DNA from: Bacteroides intestinalis
Lineage (GTDB): Bacteria; Bacteroidota; Bacteroidia; Bacteroidales; Bacteroidaceae
Direction: 5' to 3'
NCBI RefSeq assembly: GCF_902364365.1
Contig: NZ_CABJDN010000002.1
Location: forward strand, 372,155-436,154
DNA: 64,000 bases
Below are positions 9,074-16,322 of this stretch, in pieces. Numbering within the stretch: position 1 is the first letter of the stretch; every line of letters begins with the position of its first letter. Position numbers and translations under genes: made by a program. The notes below the pieces were generated by a model. It ran no database searches. It saw nothing but the letters and a program-made list of their open reading frames with translations, and was not told where the DNA came from.

Positions 9074-12000
9074 ATGCAGTATGAGAAGGATGTGATTTAC
9101 TCCCTGAAAGTAACCGGGACTATGATAACAAATGATTGTCATTATTATCTGATAGAAAATGAAGGAATCAAATACAAGGTAAAAATGCTGAAATTCCAGC
9201 ACAAACTACCGGTTCCCGATGAAGTGAAATGTATCGTTTATAGCTATGATGCCGACGACACTCCTCTCTTTGCACAACACAAAGGTGAAATATCACGCAA
9301 ACTTTATACAGTCGGCAGCACTTATCCTTTCGTTGTGCAACAAAAGCCAGGCTATCAATCCGGACACCGCAACATCTATTATGGATATGATATGAATGGT
9401 ATACGCGCCTTAATTCAGGTAGGAATAGGAAAAGAACTGACTATAGGAAGAAATGTCCGCTGCACGGTCAAGCATATCAATCCGGATGGAATCTTGGGCG
9501 TCGTTCCTGTCAACCAGGAAATGGACTGTGAAACCAATTTCATTACCTTCGAGCAATTGATGCATAACATCCATACCGAGCAACTGCCAGCCTGTATTCA
9601 ACTGGAAACATTACGCACCGACTCGACCGGAGATCCGAAAACACAGCAAGTATTGAAACAATATGACAGTCACGAAGGAGAATGGCTACTATCGTTCCAA
9701 AGTATACTGCTTGCCAAAAGAGAAGAAAAAATAGAAAAAAAAGATTGGGAAGGAGTATGCGAATTAATACACTACCAACTTCTTATCACCGAATGGATAC
9801 TCGAGGATTCCCTGTTCCTTACATTCTACTCGTCGTCCGTAGTCCAATCCCTGCGCGAAAAGGGAGAACGGGAAATATTTGTCTGCGAAGCAATACTGAA
9901 AGCCATAGAACTTATCCGGAGCAATGCTGTGGATAATTTTCTAAAACATATATTTACAAAAATACGAACTTCGGGATATTTGTCCGACCGGAGCCGAAAG
10001 GCCGAATTACTGACTGCCTTGTTCCGGCTGGACGACACATTGGCTGATAAAAACATGTTTACCCTCACAGAGTTCTGCCAATATATAGCCTGCAACACTT
10101 CAACTACGGAAACTTCCTCCCTGACATCCATTATAGAACTAATCAGGAGGATGATAGAGAAAAACAGAGCTGTGCATGACGTTTCCCCCACTAAAATCAT
10201 GCACTTACTGGCCATCTACCTGCTGCTTTGCTACAACCGCGAAGCACATACGGCAGTCTATCGCATCATGCTTTATCGTTATGCAGCTTTGGCAAGCCCT
10301 TCTTCCGCCGGGATTCTGACGGATAAGGCATTCGATGTATTGACACGGGCAAATCAATCTTACCGCACGGAGTTTAGTTGGGAAGATGTCGTCCACTTCA
10401 AGCCTGAGCCATTCATTACCAAATTACGCTCATTCATGACGGATACATCTGATGATAAAGACAAGCTGATAGCCCAGCATATCACACAGGGAGGACGGAT
10501 ATTGCTACGTAATGGAAAGTTCGGGCTCTATGCCGGTTGCAATCCGGGCGCACTGCTACCCGAACACCAGAAGGTAACAGAGATGGTGTCCGTATTCGAC
10601 GACAGAATTAGTGTATATGCAAAGAAAGACATCAAACCGAAAGCAAATGAAGCACAAAATATTTTTGTATTAAAGAATCTTTGGGGAGAGTTGTCAGGAC
10701 AGCTATCCGAACACATAACGGCATCTACCAAAAAGACACCGGAAAAGATTCTTCCTACGGAAGGAACGCGTGTCAGGATCACGCTGAAAGCATTCAATCC
10801 ACGTTTTCCACTGATGATGTTTGCAGAAGTAACAGAACCGGGATACGAAGGAACCGGCGCACTACTGGCCAATGAAGTAACCCGTAGCCATATCCACAGC
10901 ATGGACGGCATTTTTTATGAAGGAGATACCTTTGAAGCCACAGTATCGAAAGTCGGGCAGAATGGGCGTCTGACATTCAGCATCCTTCGGGAGTTGTTTG
11001 AATTTGTAACGGGAACAATCAAATACGGCCATCGTGTATATGCCAGGCTGATACGAATCTCCAAAGGAACAGGTGTATGGGTATGTGAGGAAGGATACAC
11101 ACTGTTCACACCGGGCGCAACACTCTATCCTGAAGTAGGCACGGTAGCCCTGCTGGAAGTGAGGGGCATCAATGATGCAGGATACATCAATGCCACCTGT
11201 ATAGAAAAATCCGATAAAGAGATAGAAGAAACTGAGGCTCTGGCTAAATTAGTCAGCGAATATATCAATTTCTGTTCTCCACAGGATGAAAAAGCCGAAG
11301 AGGAAGAGGGTAATTTCGGACCAGTCTTCACAGACGAGGACGCAATGCTGACCGGAGAGCAGTTATCGCTCCCCCTAATGTGCGAATTACCTTGGCTACT
11401 GGTAGTGACAGCATCCGCCGAAAAGTCGCTGGTGAAGCGTTACAACCTGCTGGGAACAGCTTATCTGCTGGCCGGAATGCTCAATGATTCAACCTTAAGC
11501 GAATATCTGGCGCTGCAAATGAATTATGAGGAAAACATCTACAGTTTTGCCACCCATAACGGCCAGGCACGATGGACGCATTTTTCGCGCATAGATGACG
11601 CGGCGGTTTCACGTTATCCCTCACTCCGTCCTAAAAAAGAAATGTTACAAATTCTCAGTTTGTTTTATACCCATAACTTCGCCCCGGAGCTTGCAGTAGG
11701 CATTGCAACCACCAAAGATGAAAACAAAGAGCGCATAGTCCGGTTGGTGCTGGCCCATACTCTTTTACTGAACTCCCTGCCGACGGCGACATTAATCCCT
11801 TTGCGCAATGAACTCCTGCAACGCATAGGCGCCGGAGAATTTGCATTGCCCGATGAACCGGCGGCAAAATCTCCATCTGCGGCAGAACACGAAGACATCC
11901 CCCACATGGGGAGAGAGAATGATAAAGTAGAATTTAAATCATCCGTGGTATATCCCGCCGGACGTACCGTACCTGACATGAAACGGCAGTCGGAAATTAT

Positions 12001-13111
12001 ACTGCACACCATTGCAGGCTTCCTTAATGCCGCCGGCGGCACACTCTATATCGGCGTATCCGATGCAGGGGCCATAATTGGGCTGAAGGAGGACTACACC
12101 TACATGGTATGCAATTCGGATGCCTACGAACGTTTCATCCGCCAACGCATCATAGCAACAATGGGAAAAGACATCAACAGCATCATTAAAATAGATTTTC
12201 CCCGATATGGCAACCGTGAAATATGCTGCGTTACAGTGCCTTGCTATGGTAAACTGATTGAACTGAAAGGAGTGATATGGCAAAGGCAAGGCAATTCGAC
12301 AGTGATGCTCGACGGCAATGCCCTGGCCAAGCAGAGAAAAAGGAAAAATGAGATGTTACAAGCAGAACTTAACCAGATTGCGGAAAAGGAAATAGAGCTA
12401 ATCAACGAAAGCCTGTTGCAAACCGGAGAAACACAGACAGCAGTTGCCGCCGCCTTTGCAGCCAGTCTGGAAAAGAAGAAAAAGAAAGTGGAAACCGTAT
12501 CGGAAAAGGCTATAATACAAACATCCCTGATACGCACCAATGCGTTGACGGAAAAAGAAGATGGTACACAGGTGGTGTCCTATCTGTCACTGCTCGATAA
12601 TGGCGGATATGTATTGAAAGACGAATACTCACATATAGACAATGCCATACTCACATTGGGAATCAGTAAAGAGGAAATCGACGGTGCACTGCTCCTCTGC
12701 TATGAAAACGGTTATGTCAACCGCGTTCCGTTGAAAATCTTATTGCAGAAAAAGCGTGATTATGTTTATAAGAATGGTGTGAACAAAGATTCACATTTGA
12801 TATTCGCTACCATTGAAAATGGTGAACCGCACGTCCTGGCACGTACCGCCAACCAAAAGAACGAATACCTGAAAATGTTTCCCGTTGCCAAAATAAAGCA
12901 GAATATGGATCTGGCTTTAAAAGGAACTCCGCTTTTCTCTTATGATTTCGGAAAGGTAATTGCCTGGGAAGTGATACCAGAAATGGAATCAGAAAAGCTA
13001 CAGAAACTGTATAATGACAATCCGGCACATCAGGGATACGCCATTACATCCGAAGCCGTATCTAAAGAAAGGGAACTATTACAAATAATGGGATGGAATA
13101 TTGAAAATTAA
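9074..13111 (+). CDS. Large OB-fold/S1-like and Schlafen AlbA_2 multidomain protein
   Basis: 1345 aa from the ATG at 9074; the frame is open to 9020 but the extra 18 residues are basic and unlike a start. No signal peptide or membrane segment, so probably cytoplasmic. Residues 1-140 contain two beta-rich OB-like segments (YSLKVTGTM..., RNVRCTVKHINPDG). A helical middle follows to about 500. Residues about 555-720 hold further S1/OB-like units (VRITLKAFNPRFP, DTFEATVSKVGQNGRL, YGHRVYARLIRI). Residues about 945-1080 match an AlbA_2 (Schlafen-type divergent AAA_4) domain: ENDKVEFKSS and GFLNAAGGTLYIGVSDAG. A Lys/Glu-rich coiled segment comes next (about 1090-1145), and the end looks winged-helix-like. 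The domain mix suggests nucleic-acid, perhaps RNA, binding. The AlbA_2 domain occurs in regulators and in some defence proteins; I cannot assign a function. Confidence 0.8.
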   Translation: MQYEKDVIYSLKVTGTMITNDCHYYLIENEGIKYKVKMLKFQHKLPVPDEVKCIVYSYDADDTPLFAQHKGEISRKLYTVGSTYPFVVQQKPGYQSGHRNIYYGYDMNGIRALIQVGIGKELTIGRNVRCTVKHINPDGILGVVPVNQEMDCETNFITFEQLMHNIHTEQLPACIQLETLRTDSTGDPKTQQVLKQYDSHEGEWLLSFQSILLAKREEKIEKKDWEGVCELIHYQLLITEWILEDSLFLTFYSSSVVQSLREKGEREIFVCEAILKAIELIRSNAVDNFLKHIFTKIRTSGYLSDRSRKAELLTALFRLDDTLADKNMFTLTEFCQYIACNTSTTETSSLTSIIELIRRMIEKNRAVHDVSPTKIMHLLAIYLLLCYNREAHTAVYRIMLYRYAALASPSSAGILTDKAFDVLTRANQSYRTEFSWEDVVHFKPEPFITKLRSFMTDTSDDKDKLIAQHITQGGRILLRNGKFGLYAGCNPGALLPEHQKVTEMVSVFDDRISVYAKKDIKPKANEAQNIFVLKNLWGELSGQLSEHITASTKKTPEKILPTEGTRVRITLKAFNPRFPLMMFAEVTEPGYEGTGALLANEVTRSHIHSMDGIFYEGDTFEATVSKVGQNGRLTFSILRELFEFVTGTIKYGHRVYARLIRISKGTGVWVCEEGYTLFTPGATLYPEVGTVALLEVRGINDAGYINATCIEKSDKEIEETEALAKLVSEYINFCSPQDEKAEEEEGNFGPVFTDEDAMLTGEQLSLPLMCELPWLLVVTASAEKSLVKRYNLLGTAYLLAGMLNDSTLSEYLALQMNYEENIYSFATHNGQARWTHFSRIDDAAVSRYPSLRPKKEMLQILSLFYTHNFAPELAVGIATTKDENKERIVRLVLAHTLLLNSLPTATLIPLRNELLQRIGAGEFALPDEPAAKSPSAAEHEDIPHMGRENDKVEFKSSVVYPAGRTVPDMKRQSEIILHTIAGFLNAAGGTLYIGVSDAGAIIGLKEDYTYMVCNSDAYERFIRQRIIATMGKDINSIIKIDFPRYGNREICCVTVPCYGKLIELKGVIWQRQGNSTVMLDGNALAKQRKRKNEMLQAELNQIAEKEIELINESLLQTGETQTAVAAAFAASLEKKKKKVETVSEKAIIQTSLIRTNALTEKEDGTQVVSYLSLLDNGGYVLKDEYSHIDNAILTLGISKEEIDGALLLCYENGYVNRVPLKILLQKKRDYVYKNGVNKDSHLIFATIENGEPHVLARTANQKNEYLKMFPVAKIKQNMDLALKGTPLFSYDFGKVIAWEVIPEMESEKLQKLYNDNPAHQGYAITSEAVSKERELLQIMGWNIEN

Positions 13112-13145
13112 TGATTTACCTGTATAGCACAGAAAGTATGGACAT

Positions 13146-13208
13146 AAAAAAAGGAGTACCGCTGTACTCCAACCTTTGTTAACCTTAAATCTAATACTAT
13201 GAAAAACA
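13146..13208 (-). ncRNA. Predicted small RNA (about 63 nt), divergent from miaA
   Basis: Reverse-strand promoter: CTTG box (complement of 13241-13244), 19-base spacer, and TACCTTTG (complement of 13214-13221). About 6 bases later a transcript would start near 13208 and run to a terminator with stem GGAGTAC/GTACTCC (13153-13159 and 13164-13170) and seven Ts (complement of 13146-13152). There is no ORF of useful size. Promoter, short body and terminator in this order make a compact sRNA gene. On the + strand the same bases contain an 11-codon ORF (ATG at 13199), which I think is coincidental. The body resembles a sequence I have the impression of seeing in other Bacteroides genomes; this needs a search. 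Confidence 0.6.
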
Positions 13209-13316
13209 CATTGCAAAGGTACGGACTTTTCTGAATTTCGCAAGCTCCGTGTGCGAAAACAGCACATTTATAACACCATTTAAGAGAAGTCACTCCGTTT
13301 TTCACTTCCTTTTTCA

Positions 13317-13324
13317 TATCTTTG
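13317..13324 (+). promoter_or_regulatory. -7 element of the miaA promoter
   Basis: TATCTTTG (TAnnTTTG) 22 bases before the miaA ATG, with a T-rich, imperfect -33 region about 20 bases upstream. It predicts a very short leader. Confidence 0.5.
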
Positions 13325-13346
13325 CCACAAACAATCAAAACGACTT

Positions 13347-14267
13347 ATGCCTGACTATGATTTGATAGCTATATTAGGTCCTACCGCTTCCGGAAAAACT
13401 CCTTTTGCCGCGGCACTGGCAAATGTTCTTGACACCGAAATCATCAGTGCGGATTCCCGGCAAATCTACCGTGGCATGGACCTTGGTACGGGTAAAGACC
13501 TCATTGACTACACCGTAAATGGTAAACAAATCCCTTATCATCTGATTGATATTGCCGATCCAGGGTACAAATACAATGTTTTCGAATATCAACGTGATTT
13601 TCTGACAGCTTACGAGACTATTAAACAAAAAGGGAAATTACCCGTTTTGTGTGGAGGTACAGGGTTATACTTGGAGTCCGTATTGAAAGGGTATAAGCTG
13701 ATCCCTGTTCCCGAAAATCCGGAACTGCGTGCACGGCTGGCTGATAAGTCTTTGGAAGAATTAACCGGGATACTGAAACAGTACAAGACCTTGCACAACA
13801 CAACGGATGTAGATACAGCCAAGCGTGCTATCCGTGCGATTGAAATAGAAGAATATTACGCACATACACCGGTAGACGAGCGTACATTCCCCCAACTGAA
13901 CAGCCTCATCATCGGTGTGGATATAGACCGGGAATTACGTCGCGAAAAGATATCCCGCCGACTGCGCCAACGTCTGGACGAAGGAATGGTGAATGAAGTG
14001 CGCCAGCTGATAGAGCAAGGCATACAACCGGATGACTTGATTTATTACGGCCTGGAGTACAAGTATCTGACGCTTTACGTCATCGGCAAGCTGACTTACG
14101 AAGAGATGTACCAGGAACTGGAAATCGCCATTCACCAGTTTGCCAAACGGCAGATGACCTGGTTCCGGGGGATGGAACGCCGAGGATTTACCATTCACTG
14201 GATGGATGCCGGGCTGCCAATGGAAGAAAAGATTGCTTTTGTACAAGCGAAACTCAAAGGGAATTAG
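13347..14267 (+). CDS. miaA: tRNA dimethylallyltransferase
   Basis: 306 aa, normal length. It transfers a dimethylallyl group to N6 of A37 in tRNAs reading UNN codons. The P-loop GPTASGKT is at residues 11-18, followed by the family motif SADSRQIYRGMDLGTGKD, the GGTGLYLESVLKG substrate loop, and the late GLEYKYL and FAKRQMTWFRG segments. The start codon follows a -7 box by 22 bases. Bacteroides genomes commonly carry two miaA copies; whether a second exists cannot be seen here. The lipid-kinase gene follows 75 bases later. Confidence 0.93.
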   Translation: MPDYDLIAILGPTASGKTPFAAALANVLDTEIISADSRQIYRGMDLGTGKDLIDYTVNGKQIPYHLIDIADPGYKYNVFEYQRDFLTAYETIKQKGKLPVLCGGTGLYLESVLKGYKLIPVPENPELRARLADKSLEELTGILKQYKTLHNTTDVDTAKRAIRAIEIEEYYAHTPVDERTFPQLNSLIIGVDIDRELRREKISRRLRQRLDEGMVNEVRQLIEQGIQPDDLIYYGLEYKYLTLYVIGKLTYEEMYQELEIAIHQFAKRQMTWFRGMERRGFTIHWMDAGLPMEEKIAFVQAKLKGN

Positions 14268-14342
14268 TATCTTTGGAGCAGCAAAGACGAAGCCTGGGAG
14301 GGTAACTAATGATTATGTAGGACTTTACTAAGAGATAACAAT

Positions 14343-15269
14343 ATGAGCGTAGAACCCGAAAAGTGGGGAGTGATATATAACCCCAAAGCCGGCACACGAA
14401 AAGTGCAAAAACGGTGGAAAGAAATAAAAGAATATATGGACAGCAAAGGCGTGTCTTATGATTACGTGCAGTCCGAGGGGTTCGGATCAGTGGAACGTTT
14501 GGCCGGTATTCTTGCCAATAATGGATACCGTACTATTGTCGTAGTAGGTGGTGACGGTGCACTGAATGATGCGATTAACGGCATCATGTTGTCCAATGCA
14601 GAAGATAAAAGAGAAATCGCCATAGGCATCATTCCGAACGGTATCGGGAATGACTTCGCCAAATACTGGGAAATGACCTCGGAATACAAAGATGCGGTGG
14701 ATTGTATTATCAATAACCGTCGCCGGAAAATCGATGTCGGCTTCTGTAATTATTACGACGGCGAGCAACACGTTACCCGTTATTTCCTCAATGCCATCAA
14801 TATCGGTTTAGGAGCCCGCATTGTGAAGATCAGCGACCAGACCAAACGTTTCTGGGGAGTAAAATTCTTATCTTACCTCATGGCACTCATTTCACTTTTC
14901 TTTGAACGCAAGCTTTACCGGATGCATCTTAAAATAAACGGAGAACATATCCGCGGACGTATCATGACGGTTTGTATCGGCAGTGCATGGGGATATGGAC
15001 AAGTTCCCAGTGCCGTTCCCTATAATGGTTGGCTCGATGTATCCGTGATCTACCGCCCGGAATTGCTACAACTTGTATCAGGCTTGTGGATGTTACTTCA
15101 AGGACGCATATTAAACCATAAAGTCGTAATGCCTTACAGGACACAGAAAGTGAAAGTACTGCGTGCACAAAATGCCTCTGTCGATCTGGATGGACGCCTC
15201 CTCGACAGACACTTCCCATTGGACATCGGCATCATGCATGAGGCAATCACCTTGATTATACCCAACTAA
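14343..15269 (+). CDS. Diacylglycerol kinase-family lipid kinase
   Basis: 308 aa, soluble or peripheral. The DAGK catalytic domain signature VVVGGDGALNDAINGI is at about residues 66-81 and the second motif IIPNGIGNDFAKYW follows, as in YegS/DgkB-type lipid kinases. It should phosphorylate diacylglycerol or a related lipid with ATP. The C-terminal half matches the YegS/DAGK C-terminal beta domain (VDLDGRLLDRHFPLDI). It sits between miaA and kdsA, so a role in membrane lipid recycling next to LPS core synthesis is plausible but inferred. Confidence 0.88.
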   Translation: MSVEPEKWGVIYNPKAGTRKVQKRWKEIKEYMDSKGVSYDYVQSEGFGSVERLAGILANNGYRTIVVVGGDGALNDAINGIMLSNAEDKREIAIGIIPNGIGNDFAKYWEMTSEYKDAVDCIINNRRRKIDVGFCNYYDGEQHVTRYFLNAINIGLGARIVKISDQTKRFWGVKFLSYLMALISLFFERKLYRMHLKINGEHIRGRIMTVCIGSAWGYGQVPSAVPYNGWLDVSVIYRPELLQLVSGLWMLLQGRILNHKVVMPYRTQKVKVLRAQNASVDLDGRLLDRHFPLDIGIMHEAITLIIPN

Positions 15270-15287
15270 AATAAACGATTAACGTTT

Positions 15288-15338
15288 AGTGATAAGTGAT
15301 TAGCAAGCTGTGTTATCACTTGCTAATCACTTATCACT
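15288..15338. repeat. Inverted repeat of the TTAGTGATAAGTGATTAG family, copy 1
   Basis: Arms 15288-15307 and 15319-15338 are perfect 20-base reverse complements (AGTGATAAGTGATTAGCAAG). More ACTAAACACTAAATACTAAA units follow up to the kdsA start. A related element is at 19171-19215. Confidence 0.75.
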
Positions 15339-15367
15339 AATCACTAAACACTAAATACTAAATACTT

Positions 15368-16171
15368 ATGATTGAATTAAAAAATAACCCTGCCGGAAAT
15401 TTCTTCTTATTGGCAGGTCCTTGTGTGATTGAAGGGGAAGAAATGGCAATGCGTATTGCCGAACGTGTGGTAAACATCACAGAGAAACTACAGATTCCCT
15501 ACGTCTTTAAAGGTTCTTACCGCAAAGCAAACCGTTCACGCCTGGACTCATTTATGGGAATAGGTGATGAAAAAGCACTGAAAGTATTGCAGAAAGTACA
15601 TGATACGTTTGGAGTGCCCACAGTTACAGATATTCATTCCGCCGAGGAGGCTGCCATGGCTGCCGAATACGTGGACGTACTACAGATTCCGGCATTTCTC
15701 TGCCGTCAGACGGACATTCTGATAGCTGCCGCAAAGACAGGAAAAGTCGTAAATATCAAAAAAGGGCAGTTCCTCTCCCCTCTTGCCATGCGCTTCGCTG
15801 CAGAAAAGGTAGTAGAAGCCGGCAATAAGGAGGTGATGATCACCGAACGTGGAACGACTTTCGGATACCAGGACCTCGTTGTAGACTATCGTGGAATACC
15901 GGAGATGCAAACTTTCGGTTATCCGGTTATTCTGGACGTCACCCACTCGCTGCAACAACCCAATCAGACAAGCGGAGTTACAGGCGGTATGCCACAGCTC
16001 ATTGAAACTGTAGCCAAAGCCGGTATTGCCGTAGGCGTCGACGGATTGTTTATTGAAACACATGAGCATCCCGAAATAGCCAAGAGCGATGGTGCCAACA
16101 TGCTGAAGCTGGATCTGCTGGAAGGATTGCTGACAAAGTTAGTACGGATAAGAGAGGCTATAAAAGAATAA
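15368..16171 (+). CDS. kdsA: 3-deoxy-8-phosphooctulonate synthase (Kdo-8-P synthase)
   Basis: 267 aa, standard length. Condenses phosphoenolpyruvate with arabinose 5-phosphate in the Kdo branch of lipid A-core synthesis. Motifs: LAGPCVIEGEE near the N-terminus, KGSYRKANRSR (PEP and phosphate binding), DIHSAEEAA, and DVTHSLQQP. Cys near residue 11-13 (GPC) is the position of the metal-ligand Cys in metal-dependent members. A hairpin terminator follows at 16199-16238. Confidence 0.95.
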   Translation: MIELKNNPAGNFFLLAGPCVIEGEEMAMRIAERVVNITEKLQIPYVFKGSYRKANRSRLDSFMGIGDEKALKVLQKVHDTFGVPTVTDIHSAEEAAMAAEYVDVLQIPAFLCRQTDILIAAAKTGKVVNIKKGQFLSPLAMRFAAEKVVEAGNKEVMITERGTTFGYQDLVVDYRGIPEMQTFGYPVILDVTHSLQQPNQTSGVTGGMPQLIETVAKAGIAVGVDGLFIETHEHPEIAKSDGANMLKLDLLEGLLTKLVRIREAIKE

Positions 16172-16198
16172 GTTCACTCTTGTAAAGTACACTGAGAT

Positions 16199-16238
16199 AA
16201 ATGGGAATTTAGCAAGTTTTGTCGCTAGATTCCCATTT
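16199..16238 (+). terminator. Terminator after kdsA
   Basis: AAATGGGAAT (16199-16208) pairs with ATTCCCATTT (16229-16238), extended inside by TAGC/GCTA (16210-16213, 16224-16227). It ends in T-rich sequence. Confidence 0.7.
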
Positions 16239-16261
16239 GTGTAAAAAAACAATCCTCCTCT

Positions 16262-16287
16262 TGTGATTTCTTTTTCCGTCCTTCGAC
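16262..16287 (+). promoter_or_regulatory. Shared TGTGATTT-N14-CGAC promoter-like motif (copy 2)
   Basis: TGTGATTT at 16262-16269, 14 bases, CGAC at 16284-16287, then AAATAGAG. The distance to the ATG at 16323 is 35 bases, the same as in copy 1. The bases after the motif (AAGAAACAATTTTAAT) are also identical to copy 1. Confidence 0.65.
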
Positions 16288-16322
16288 AAATAGAGTAAGA
16301 AACAATTTTAATCTTCATTAAT

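Noticed and set aside
13199..13234. 11-codon ORF beginning MKNTLQRYG
   Set aside because: Overlaps a better-supported reverse-strand promoter and sRNA; no promoter on the + strand.
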